DNA of 64,000 bases, taken from contig NC_081406.1 of assembly GCF_030272615.1 (NCBI RefSeq), positions 462,982,072 to 463,046,071 on the forward strand. Reading direction: 5' to 3'. The translations under genes and the position numbers were made by a program. Positions 1-11,400 of the stretch are shown here, in pieces. Origin of the DNA: Cryptomeria japonica (Eukaryota > Streptophyta > Pinopsida > Cupressales > Cupressaceae). Below the pieces are notes generated by a model. The model was given only the letters and a program-made list of their open reading frames with translations. It was not told where the DNA came from and did not search any database. Each line of letters starts with the position of its first letter. Positions within the stretch are counted from its first letter, which is position 1.

Positions 1-808
1 TTGTAAAGGTGTAACCTCATGTATTCTTAACTTTATTATTTATTCGAGGGGTCTTGCAGTTCAGCAGACCCGGAGATGTAGCCCTTTAGGGGTGAACTCC
101 GAGATCATTATGGTGTTATGTGATGTTATTCTCTTATGTTCCTTTATTCAGCTTTATCATGTATGATTTGCTTACGTTAGAATGCATAAGTGGATAAGAT
201 GGAATTAACTTTAAATGGTTATATGCGGTTCTTTCTTGAATGCCATTTTGATCGAATGCATAAGTGGTTTAGATGAGATTTATCGTAGATGCATGTATGC
301 AATCATCTTTTAAAATGCAATATATTGGAATATGAAAGAATATAACTTAGAGTAATGGAATATATTCAGTTGTTGTTAAGGAAATTAAGTATGCTTTAAA
401 AGATCTCATATGTTTATGATGAAATTCTAGTGTGTTAGAATATTAGATGTATGGCTGGTAATTTTAAATGAAAAGCTTGAATGAAGATTATGAATAGATC
501 TTAATGGACGAATCTTTGCTTGTGAATTATTTTTCCATCTTCTGAAAGAAATTATCCTGATTAAGAATTATCTCGTTATTACGATAATTAGCTTATTGGA
601 CTAATTGTGTGAGTTAAGTGAATTGTGGAAGTTAAGTAATCTCGTTGGGAAACTCTTTAGGTGTTAGTTGATGTCTTCCGCTATGTAATTCTAAATCTTT
701 GATATCTTGTTGTATCTTATGTGGAGTATCTTTAAAAAAAATAAAATTATTGCCCTCTATTCTTGTGTTTTGGCTTATCCCTTTGGGGTTTCTTGGCAGG
801 GCATTACA
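1..808 (+). repeat. Eroded LTR-like sequence, 3' end
   Basis: No coding potential is seen. The last ~230 bases (about 580-808) are a diverged copy of 1795-2027. Shared landmarks are CGTTGGGAAACTC, a CTTCYGCTATGT block, an A/T run, CCCTNWGGGGTTTC and the terminal GGSRGGGCATTACA. An ending in CATTACA is typical of plant LTRs. A short GC-richer block lies at 45-113. The motif AATGCATAAGTGG occurs twice (181, 256). The 5' limit is outside the window and no target duplication can be checked. Confidence 0.45.
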
Positions 809-1794
809 TGTAAAATGAACGAATGTGAATGGTAAACAAAGTTAGAATTGATGTTAGAATTCTTAGATTGAAATTTAAAAAGGATGAACCTCATATGGGT
901 ATTTACCTTCTTACCTTAGTAAATGAGTATCGCCATGTTAATTATATTTCGCTTTATCAGATGAATTTACCTAGTTGTTTATGTTTTAATCTTAACAAAT
1001 AATCTTTATCAGATTAATTTTATACAAAGGATGTACTCAACTAGCCTTCCATAATTATAACCCAAATAAATGAAATTCTTTATGATTGCTAAAAAAAAAG
1101 AACTAAAAAGGGAAGGATTCAATTAGTTGTTTATACATTAAATCTTAGTAAAAGTATCTCTCTCATATTAAATTCATTTAACTAAAAGGAGTGACATGCA
1201 ATAAGATGGTTATATTCTAACCCTAAAGAAAGAATGCCACTATGAACTTGTATTTTAATCCTATAATGTTGAATATCATCTTGCTAACTATATTTTAATT
1301 TAAAGGAATAACTCATGTGTTCTTAATACATTTTCATCTTAATGAATTTAGTCCATCTATTAGCATTATTAAAACTCCAATGAATGAACCCTATGACTAA
1401 TTACATTTTACCCTCCTTAAAAGAACTACGACTTTCTAGTTGGTGATGCTTAAACTTTAATGAGGGAACCTCATTCTATTAATGGAAGTTTAATCCTGAA
1501 TGAACGAATCTCATCTTATTGGCCATACTTTTAATTATAAAGAAAGATATCAGTTGTGGGTGATTATCTTAAAAACCAAAGAATGAACTTCGTTATATTA
1601 ATTGCATTGAACCTTAAGGAAGGCCTCTTAAATTAATTAGGTGTTATTGTGCATTGAGTAAATAACCTCACGATGGCCTCCTAACCACCCAAAGTAAATG
1701 AACACTTCCTAAAATTATAAGATATCAAATCATTGAACATATATATAATCATGTCTTATGCATTACCTCACAATTAGGATATCCAGATTAATGG
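809..1794. repeat. Degenerate minisatellite, ~40-bp period
   Basis: Variants of a motif like AAxGAATGAACCTCAT recur at about 881, 919, 956, 991, 1028, 1069, 1113, 1152, 1187, 1230, 1266, 1303, 1341, 1381, 1420, 1460, 1500, 1541, 1580 and 1618. The spacing is 35-45 bases. Copies are strongly diverged, so the array is old. It sits between the two LTR-like ends at 808 and 2027 and is probably part of the second LTR. No gene is seen here. Confidence 0.6.
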
Positions 1795-2027
1795 ATCATT
1801 TGACGCAAGTTGACTTAGGTGTAAGGTTCTGTAATCACGTTGGGAAACTCCTTAGGATCATTTAGTCTTCTGCTATGTTATCTAAGTTTTCAGATAACTC
1901 CAAATTATCTTAATGTTGTAACTTTTCATTAACGCTCTTAATTATTATTATTTTTTTTAAAAATATTTACACTCTATTCAAGTGTTTTTAACTTAAACCC
2001 TTAGGGGTTTCCTGGCGGGGCATTACA
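1795..2027 (+). repeat. LTR-like 3' end, second copy
   Basis: This is a same-orientation, diverged copy of about 580-808, ending GGCGGGGCATTACA at 2027. The next base begins a different repeat, the internal part of the non-autonomous LTR element. Position 2027/2028 is therefore a junction where one LTR element was inserted into or fused with another. Confidence 0.5.
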
Positions 2028-3333
2028 ACATGGGTTTCATACTCCCAATAACATGGGAAGGACAACATAGGGATTACTGAAACAGGACGATACTATGAAT
2101 ATCTATAGGATGGAAGAATGTGTAAGAGTAATATAGGAAGGAAGAATGTGTAAGAGTACAATTGCTCAAACCATGAGGTGATAGTATAAGAACTTGATGA
2201 GTATAGAGATTTTGCCCATAAATCATCATAACAGGAGAAAGGAAACATGTTGAGAATGTAGTCAGACAAAGATAATATTAGCCATGTTCAATTTATTCAT
2301 GATATATTTAATACTAATCTACCACCTAAGTTACCAATACGTCAATATCCAATCATAACAATCTATATGGTTACGGACTATACGACACGAAGGAGTGATA
2401 CCAGACTTAATTAATTGAGATCTTATTCATTACCCACCTCTATTTGGTAACTATGATGTTAGTGAAATTCACGCTGCCCACTAAGATTTCTCATTGACTA
2501 AACATTTTCCAATATTAATACATACTCTTTATGGATGTTAAGATTAAGCCAAGTTATTATTATTAACTTTTCATATTGTCATCTAGATCAAACATCTTGC
2601 ACATTCTCTAATTAATACAACCTCTACATTTTGGGAAATTTATCCCTCTAATTGGGGATTCAGACATATTCATCCAACAAATTATAAATCAATAAATTTA
2701 GACATATCTCATATGTGTATTCCTCTCATGAACAGTATGTAATGATAGAGTAAAATCATCATTTGTGGTTTCCTTACAATAACTCCTGCAATCAGAAGTG
2801 ATACTCAAAAATAGTATTTATCATTTCGCAAACTTCTTATCACAAATTGTTATGTTCAAAATTTGTACCTCGCATGACTGAACATAATCATCTTCCATGA
2901 TATCAAACCCCTTTACAAATGTTATTGCATTTTATCATCTCTCGAGCAATGGTGTTAGGCTACAACTACCATACAAAACAACAATATTCAGTGAACAAAT
3001 TTCTAAGGGCCCCATTCTATAAGGCATAGGTAGCATGATAATCTCACAATTAAGGTCATTTTTCAAATCGTCATATTGCCAACCTAACCAGTTTTTGCAA
3101 ACACAATGGGATGGCCTTGATCCTTTCCTCTAGAAGAGAGCAGGTTTGTCTTTAGTTAAATCATGCAAATTTCCCACTATTGGTTATAACTCACACTCAA
3201 GGTAAAAGCATATATGCCTTAATTCAAACCTACAACATGTAGTAATATCAGAGTAGAGTCATCTTGAGCACTACCATTGTGATCACCCTAATTTGAAATT
3301 GCTTGAGGAAAAGCAATCTGGGGAAGGGAAGAC
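2028..3333 (+). repeat. Duplicated internal segment, copy A (copy B 6751-8057)
   Basis: This is the 3' half of the internal region of the non-autonomous element. It is near-identical to 6751-8057 and ends in the purine-rich tract GGGGAAGGGAAGA just before the LTR. All frames carry many stops and no protein family is seen. Its left edge at 2028 is cut by a foreign LTR end. Confidence 0.8.
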
Positions 3334-5637
3334 TGTCATGTCCCCACATTTATAGTAGAAATAATTAATATAGTTTTTGCCATAGAAAATTATATGTTAA
3401 AAACATATCAAAATTATATTATATCACAATAACATTAAAATAATATTATATATTATCAATTTACATTTTATATTGAAAGATGTTATTATATTAACAATAA
3501 ATAATATTATATTATCAATTTACATTTTTTATTGAATGATTTTATTATATTAGCAATACACATTATATTATAATGGTGATTTGTATTAAAACTTATATTA
3601 TTTCTGTTAACCAATTAACCTCTATATTTACCAAGGCCTGATAACCATTCTTTAAAGGGTGGTTTGAATAGTACCAAATTGGGTTTTATATGAAGCGATG
3701 CTCTTCTTGAAAAGAGCCGTTAGAAATAGAGGGACATCAACTATTCAAAAAGGGGGGTGCTGCCTATTAGGAGACCATTGTGGCTCTTCACCACATGGGG
3801 AGGTAGGCTAAATACCCCCTTGTGCAAATGGGAATAGGGAGAATACAGGAGGGGAACAAGAAAGTCAGATCTACTAGCAAGGATAGAGAAATGTACAGAA
3901 ACTGCCAGCAAGGATAATAAAAGAGAAGAGGGCCTATAATGGAATATAATAGCTGATATTATATATATAAAATTTTATATGGTCTTAATTAAATTAATGG
4001 AATTAATATGATATAAAGTTCAGAAGCAAATAATGTATAATTATTAAAATAGCATTAAAATGATTATACATGAGAACACTATTAGACATAAGACACACAC
4101 ATATATATCTGTTAATGAATTCAGAACGAATAAGGTAATCAAATTTAGTTTGTATAAGTTGCTATAATATTGTACCATGCTAATAACATAAAATACAACA
4201 ATAACAATTAATGAATAATTCTGATTTAAAGTAATACTAACAAAAATAACTGTTAACAATTTGATATAAGACACTAAGGCAATATAATATGATGAAATAT
4301 AATAACTATGTCAAGTACAAATTAATTATCATAATTAGTTCAACTAAATGACAAATATGACTTCATTGGAATATCACAAAAGGTTCATTGTAAATGAGGG
4401 ACTCTCTTAAGTATGCCACTCCATAGTGGATGCCTAACACCTGCCACATGGAGCCAAGATGGGTAAAGCATCTTCTCTTGGGCTTAAGAGAGAAGGCAGT
4501 TGTGATGAGGGGGAACAGTGATAGAACACCTTGCTGGGTACGCCACTCCATGATGGATGCCTAACACCTACCATATGGAGCCAAGGGGGATATGGTATTC
4601 TACCCTTGGGCCTAGGACGGATGGTTTCTAGGACACCCTATCCAACTAATGGACTAAAGGAATTGATTAGTAACTGACTTACAAACTAACTTTATATAAT
4701 AATCTGATCTCATTTAGGAAATATAATAATATGATTATATCCTGAGTTACCGAGTTCGGCCCCCTAGACCCTTGGTACTGGTCCAGTACGGTCCTGGTTC
4801 GGGGTTTGGGTCTTGTTCACCTGTGGTTCAGACAAGATTTGTGGTTCATAGGCCTGGTTCGAACTAGGGAGAACCCAAGACAACCCAAGGTTGAACCCAA
4901 GAGGACCCAAGATGAACCCAGGGGTCTGACAATCCAAAAATGGACTTTTTTTTTTGCCAAATTTTTTTTTTGAAATCCACCACATAAAAAATTAAAATGA
5001 CCCTATGTCTCAAGCCACACACCTATACATCTTACAACCAAGAGAGAAGTACAAGTCTTTACGAAAGAACAAGTCAGAAATCACAATTCCCGTTTGGGAG
5101 AATGCCCCTTGATCAGAATTTTGACTTCTTTGGCCTTGTTCTTGACATCTTAAAAAAGCAGAAAATTGATGCACGCCATGGAGTTCTATGTGGATTTGAA
5201 GGTTGTAATTTGGTGTTGGCAGTGGGGGAACAACCCCTCGACCCCGCCCTCTACATCGACAGGGAGCATGCCTTGGGTGCTGCCCCGGGACCCTGCGAGG
5301 GGCACTGCATATATATATATATAATTTACATGTTTTTGTACTAACGAACCCAAACCCCTTTTCAAAATTTTGCCGTACCGGCATACTAGGTTCTTCAAAC
5401 CCGAACCAATAACTTAGATTATATCCCACAATTATAATTCTAACAACCATTAATATAGCAAATTTGATATCATTTAATATAGTTCATTTTTCAGTTTAAG
5501 TATTATTTCATATATGTTCTCTAATTTTGTTGTAGGAAAACAGTATACAAAGGTACACCTATAAAACACAATTACCTATTTATAGATTTGGCCAAATTTA
5601 GATTAACTTAAAGTGTAACTAATTAGGGGACATTACA
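3334..5637 (+). repeat. LTR of the non-autonomous element (2304 bp)
   Basis: The limits are set by the TG...CA inverted ends, the PPT upstream at about 3320-3332 and the PBS two bases downstream. Inside are a ~65-bp tandem duplication near 3444-3570 and a ~125-bp tandem duplication (4412-4463 and 4537-4588, sharing CCACTCCAT and GGATGCCTAACACCT). A 674-bp TIR element is nested at 4743-5416. The original LTR was thus about 1.6 kb. Confidence 0.8.
4743..5416. mobile_element. Mutator-like non-autonomous TIR element nested in LTR
   Basis: The element is flanked by a 10-base direct repeat GATTATATCC (4733-4742 and 5417-5426). Its ends are imperfect inverted repeats. The left end begins TGAGTTACCGAGTTCGG and the reverse complement of the right end begins TAAGTTATTGGTTCGGG. 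Inverted similarity continues for about 75 bases, including CCTAG, GTACGG and GGGGTTTGGG blocks. A 9-10 base target duplication with long TIRs suits the Mutator superfamily. hAT (8 bases) is the alternative. Open frames inside (115 and 146 codons) overlap on both strands and resemble nothing known. The interior is GC-richer than its host and ends in a TA run at about 5307-5322. Confidence 0.7.
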
Positions 5638-5638
5638 G

Positions 5639-5650
5639 TGGTATCAGAGC
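5639..5650 (+). other. Primer binding site (Met-tRNA type)
   Basis: TGGTATCAGAGC, the standard plant initiator-Met tRNA complement, lies two bases after the LTR end CATTACA at 5637. It defines the element as an LTR retrotransposon on the plus strand. Confidence 0.9.
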
Positions 5651-5859
5651 ATGATTCTGCCAGCCTGTTGGACAAAACAACTACTCAGTTAGGACTAATT
5701 CTTCCAGTCTCTTCTCAAATAAATAAAAAATTGAATTGGTTAGGCCAACATTGCATTCTTATGAGTGTGCCTTTAACTGCTTCGTGTCTTACGTGTTTCT
5801 TATGTGTTTTGAGCAAGCCTACTCCATGGGTGTTTTATATGTACACTTTCCTCATGTAT

Positions 5860-6610
5860 ACCTTGTGCTTGCACCATGTCTATCATGTGTCTAGCATATA
5901 TGTTTTATATCTTATGTGTATTGGTGTTACTTCATGAATGAGATGTTTTCAGATGTCTATTCCATGAATACCTCTCTCTTGTATGCTTCATGATCAATGT
6001 GTCTTCAACATGTCCACTCCACAAGTACCTTTCTCATATATGCTTGTACCTTTTGTGTATTTATGTATTACTTCATGGTTTACATGTGTGATTCATGTCT
6101 TGCATGTATTCATATGTATGGTTCATGCTTTACATAGCTCGTTCATGCCTTGCGTGCATTACTTCATGCCTTGCATATAGTCATGTATGTTGCTTCTTGG
6201 CTTACATGTATCCATTATTTCATGCTTGTGTGCACTTCATGTCTTATGGTACTTATGTATACTTTCTTCATGCCTTAAGTGAATTCATGTGTATAATTCA
6301 TGCATACACTTCATGCTTTACATGTATTCGTGCCTTATGTGTATATTCTATGTTTTGCATGGATGCTTCTTGCCTTATGTAATTCATTTGTATACTTTGT
6401 ACTTTACACCTTACGTGTATTCGTGTGTATGACTCATGCCTTATGTATTCATCCGTATGCTTCATACTTGATGTATTGGATTCATTCATAAAGTGTTTTT
6501 GTATACCTTTCTCATGTATGCTTCCGCCTCTATGTGTATTGCCTCCCATGTGTTCATCCATGGACGTGCTTTGTATCTTATGCAATTGTTTCATGTACTT
6601 TCAGCAAGAA
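5860..6610 (+). repeat. Degenerate ~30-bp repeats after the PBS
   Basis: Units like GCTTCATGCCTTACATGTAT recur with roughly 27-33-base spacing, mixed with ATTCATGTGTATG variants. The repeats create overlapping open frames on both strands whose peptides are just Met/Cys/His/Tyr-rich repeats. They lie where gag would be expected. No protein is supported. Confidence 0.65.
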
Positions 6611-8041
6611 TTCTTTTTGTTTTGAATGATTTCCCCTTATCTTACATGTTTCAACGTGATTGAATATGCTTAGTTATTCCATGAGTATGCTTTATAAGTA
6701 CTTATAAATGGGGTGATTGTTTTAAATCACCTGGGCCCTTCTTTTCGCAAACATGGGTTTCATACTCCTAATAACATGGGAAGGACAACATAGGGATTAC
6801 TGAAACATGACGATACTATGAAAATCTATAGGATGGAAGAATGTGTAAGTGGAATATAGGAAGGAAGAATGTGTAAGAGTACAATTTCTCAAACCATGAG
6901 GTGATAATATAAGAACTTGATGAGTATAGAGATTTTGCCAATAAATCGTCATAAGAGGAGAAAGGAAACATGTTGAGAATGCAGTCAGATAAAGATAATA
7001 TTAGCCATGTTCAATTTATTCGTGATATATTTAATACCAATCTACCACCTAAGTTTACCAATACGTCAATATCCAATCATAACAATCTATATGGTTACAG
7101 ACTATACGACACGAAGGAGTGATACCAAACTTAATTAATTGAGATCTTATTCATTACCCACCTCTATTTGGTAACGATGATGTCAGTGACGTTCACGTTG
7201 CCCACTGAAATTTCTCATTGACTAGACATTTTCCAATATTAATACATACTCTTTATGGATGTTAAGATTAAGCCAAGTTATTATTATTGACTTCTCATGT
7301 TGTCATCTAGATCAAACATCTTGCACATTCTCGAATTAATACAACCTCTACATTTTGAGAAATTTATCCCTGTAATTGGGGATTCAGACATATTCATCCA
7401 ACAAATTATAAATCAATAAATTTAGACATATCTCATATATGTATTCCTCTCATGAATAGTATGTAATGATAGAGTAAAATCATCATTTGTGGTTTCCTTA
7501 CAATAACTCCTGCAATCAGAAGTGATACTCAAAAACAGTATTTATCATTTCACAAACTGCTTATCACAAATTGTTATGTTCAAAATTTGTACCAAGCGTG
7601 ACTGAACATAATCATCTACCACGATATCAAACCCCTTTACAAATGTTATAGCATTTTATCATCTCTCGAGCAATGGTGTTAGGCTACAACTACCATACAA
7701 AACAACAATATTCAGTGAACAAATTTCTAAGGGCCCCATTCTATAAGGCATAGGTAGCATGATAATCTCACAATTAAGGTCATTTTTCAAATCGTCATAT
7801 TGCCAACCTAACCAGTTTTTGCAAACACAATTGGATGGCCTTGATCCTTTCCTCTAGAAGAGAGCAGGTTTGTCTTTAGTTAAATCATGCAAATTTCCCA
7901 CTATTGGTTATAACTCACACTCAAGGTAAAAGCATATATGCCTTAATTCAAACCTACAATATGTAGTAATATCAGAGTAGAGTCATCTTGAGCACTACCA
8001 TTGTGATCACCCTAATTTGAAATTGCTTGAGGAAAAGCAAT

Positions 8042-8057
8042 CTAGGGAAGGGAAGAC
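8042..8057 (+). other. Polypurine tract
   Basis: A purine-rich run (AGGGAAGGGAAGA) lies immediately before the LTR start TGTCATGTCCCC at 8058. It is the expected plus-strand primer of the LTR element. The same tract stands before the first LTR at about 3320-3332. Confidence 0.8.
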
Positions 8058-8193
8058 TGTCATGTCCCCACATTTATAGTAGAAATAATTAATATAGTTT
8101 TTGCCATATAAAATTATATGTTAAAAACATATCAAAATTATATTATATCACAATAACATTAAAATAATATTATATATTATCAATTTACATTTT
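8058..8193 (+). repeat. Truncated downstream LTR (136 bp)
   Basis: It matches 3334-3469 without gaps, then stops abruptly after TTTACATTTT. The next bases, a pyrimidine tract and TTTCAG, look like the end of a host intron. About 94% of the LTR is missing, so the element was cut by a deletion or rearrangement that joined it to the BRAT1-like gene. Confidence 0.8.
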
Positions 8194-8454
8194 CTTCTTT
8201 GTTTCAGTATGCTAGTGTTCTTCAGCATTTCACTTGGCAGAGATGAATATTTATGCTGATTTAAATAATAAATCATTTTTACTTTGAAAATTTTCTTCTC
8301 TTCTCATTGATCTGTGCTTTTTGAGTCATGGATACTTGAGACTTTTGTTTATTACATTACATCCGTCATTCTATGCTTTTTTATGTAGATCATTGTGGAT
8401 TTCTCATTTCTCTTGTAAAAGCCTCTAAATTATTTTGATTTCTTTTCTCAAGTG
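8194..8454 (+). other. Sequence between truncated LTR and first clear exon
   Basis: Probably intronic or upstream sequence of the BRAT1-like pseudogene. A splice-acceptor-like TTTGTTTCAG ends at 8207. What follows carries stops and no recognisable family sequence, so I cannot say whether a decayed exon is present. The gene's first coding exon or exons are not in the window. Confidence 0.35.
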
Positions 8455-11400
8455 CATAAAACTGCTGGTCCTTCGAATCAAACAAAGAGCATGAACGTGC
8501 AGGTAACCGATAGAGTTCTCAGCTACTCTTTCCAAGAAATTTGTACTTGTTATGTTGTCAAATATGTAGGCATCTTTCATGATTAAATTTGTATGCTGAA
8601 GTTGCTTATACTGGCAGTCACATACGTCCACTCCACCTTGTTCTACAAGAAACAGGACAAATTCTGTCAATTTAGAGGATTATGAAACAGATAACATAGA
8701 CACAGAGGATGCAGATCTGATGGTAGGATTTTCTCCAATCTCCATTGTTTTTGGTTTTTGTGAAGATATAACTTCTCTTGCCCAATACTTTGTTGCATAA
8801 TATTATAAGTTTGGGTATCAATGGTTGCAGAGACAAACTTATTGGCCAGCTACTATTAAAGTTGAGAATAACCCTAGCAAGGATGAGCAGTCCAGTCCAA
8901 TGCAAGAGAAGAGGACAAGAGATACTATATCTTTGCCACGGCGAGAAGGACTTCGGCCTCGAAAGTCAACCATCTGACATTCTTCTCAAGATTCTGAAGA
9001 CCAGGAATGCACAGAGGAGGAACATGATAGAAATAAAGGGGAGGCAGGGGCTAAAGGAGAGGAAGATGAAGTTGAGGAAGAGGGTGAGGAGGGTAAAGAA
9101 CAAGAAGGAAGGAGACGGCATGCTCTCTGAAATCTCACTGAGGCGAGGAGGTTTTCTCTTGAAAAAGAAGAAAAGTAACGACTGTAGTTTCCACCATGTA
9201 AAGTACTGCATAAAGGAATGGGAATAAAAAATGCACGTGATGCAAGACGAGGTGGCTCTAGGGTGGAAAAACATTGTTGTGCACAAAGAGTTGATGATTC
9301 AGATGATTCTCTTCTTGTGGATGAGATGGATCAGGGTCCTGTTGGTTCATCATCATGGATGCATGTGGGAAATACAAACTTTGGTCAGCAATGGGTTTGT
9401 GGAGGACTTGACATGCATAACACAACTGCATGGGGTTTGAAAGTTGCAGCATTTGGATGGGGACACCAAGGTGATACGTTTGGTTATGGAGGTGTAGGTG
9501 CACAACCTGCTGAGCCTAGTTCAAAAGGTGGAGCTGACATTCAACCCTTGCAGGTTGATGAAATAGTGAGTTTTGATGATATTGGAGGTCTTTCTAACCA
9601 CATTGATGCATTGAAAGAAATGGTTTTTTTCCCTCTTCTCTATCTTGATTTCTTTGCAAATTATCACATCTGTCCTCCAAGGGGAGTCTTATTGTGTGGT
9701 CCTACAGGAACTAGAAAAACATTGATTGCAAGGGCTTTAGCATGTGCAGCTTCCAAGGCAGGACAGAAAGTAAACTTTTACATGTGAAAGGGAGCTAATG
9801 TGCTCAGCAAGTGGGTTGGGGAAGCTAAGCGGCAGCTGAAATTACTATTTGAAGAAGCACAAAGGAACCAACCATCCATAATATTTTTTGATGAAATAGA
9901 TGGTCTTGCCCCAGTGAGGTCTAGTAAACAAGAACAAATTCACAATTCTATTGTATCTATGCTTCTTGCTCTAATGGATGGTCTAGACTCTAGAGGTCAA
10001 GTAGTGCTTATTGGAGCAATAAATAGGATTGATGCTATTGATGGAGCTCTTCGCCAGCCTGGTCGGTTTGATCATGAATTTGTATTTTCCTTACCTGATT
10101 GTAAAGCACGAGCTGAGATATTAAAGATCCACACAAGAAAGTGGAAGAATCCTTTATCAGAGGAATTAAGAATGGAATTAGCAGTAGCTTGTATGGGGTA
10201 TTGTGGTGTTGATTTACAATCTTTGTGCATAGAATCTGCAATTAATGCTTTCCGTGAGAAATATCCTCAAATATACACTAGTGATGATAAGTTTGCCATA
10301 GATTTGGATTCTATGAAAGTAGAGAAGCATGATTTGTTAGAAGCCATGTCTACTATTACTCCTGTTGCCCATAGAGGTGCAACAGTACAGTCAAGGCCAT
10401 TGTCCCCAGTAATAGCTCCATGCTTACGAGGACATCTAAAAATAATCAGTGATTATATTTCTGACATCTTCTATGTAGTGGCCAACGGTGATAAAAAAGA
10501 TTCGTTGAATGACAGTTCTTGCCATCTTGCCAAGTTACTTGGATTTCCTATGGTTTTTCCATTCCATTTGTTTACAGACCAAGACTTCTACTTTGTGGGA
10601 AGGAGGGTGTTGGCTTGGTATGGTTTGAAATTGCTTTCATAGATGTTTACACATCTATAACATGATTCTATTTTTTAAAACTTTTGAATTGGTTGGCTTC
10701 TAATCTAGCTACATTTCTGAATGATGCTATATTTCTACTTTTCTTGCTAGGATCACATTGGCCCTACAGTTTTACACGAATTAGAGAGGTTCCCTGTGCA
10801 TTGTTTTGGGCTTCCATCACTTTTGTCTGACCCAAGTGCACGGACGCCTGAGGAAGCACTAGTACACATTGTGGGAGAAGCAAGGAGGACTACTCCTTCT
10901 ATCTTGTATCTGCCTCAACTTCAACTTTGGTGGGAGACGGTGTGTATATCACTACATTAGTACACTTATACTTTTAAAGCTCTACGCCTTTGGGATTTCT
11001 TGTGATATATTTGAAATCTCTTTGTTTTTATTGCTAGAGCTTCCTAAAATGACTATATATCTGATTTTGTTTGTTTCACTGAGCTTCATAGGCCCATGAT
11101 CAGCTAAGAGTTGTTCTACTATCTATACTAGAAGAATTGCCATCAGACCTTCCTTTATTACTTCTTGCAACCTCCTCTATACCCTCTGATGAATTGGATG
11201 GAGAAGCTGCATCCTTGTTTGGTCGTCGCTATATGTATGTATCAAGGACATCATTGTCTTAGTTTTTGTATTTTTTCTACTTAGTTTGTTCAAGATTATG
11301 CTAAGGCATGTGAATCCTTTTCTGTATAGCATTGAGTACCAGGTACGTCATTAGCTTCTGACTCTGTATAGATTGAATTTGTCATTGAATTGAGTGTACA

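Larger units (their letters stand above)
2028..8193 (+). mobile_element. Non-autonomous LTR retrotransposon, tandem form
   Basis: The order is internal 3' part (2028-3333), LTR (3334-5637), full internal region (5639-8057), truncated LTR (8058-8193). Segment 2028-3469 recurs at 6751-8193 with a constant ~4723-base offset and only scattered mismatches. The LTR starts TGTCATGTCCCC and ends GGGGACATTACA, which are inverted complements with one mismatch. A Met-tRNA-type PBS (5639) and a PPT (8042) bracket a 2.4-kb interior with no Gag or Pol similarity. This is a LARD-like element needing enzymes from elsewhere. The internal-LTR-internal order fits recombination between copies or a tandem insertion. 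The family is not recognised. Confidence 0.8.

Noticed and set aside
4044-4274. Hydrophobic 76-codon minus-strand frame
   Set aside because: It is a consequence of AT-rich LTR sequence, with no conserved motif and no partner.
5010-5450. 146- and 115-codon frames inside the TIR element
   Set aside because: They lie on opposite strands, cross the element's inverted ends and resemble no protein family.
5983-6625. Overlapping open frames of 63-98 codons on both strands
   Set aside because: They arise from ~30-bp repeats; peptides are repeats and both strands are open at once.
8966-9286. 106-codon minus-strand frame opposite the acidic region
   Set aside because: It is a shadow of the Glu/Lys-rich exon of the BRAT1-like pseudogene.
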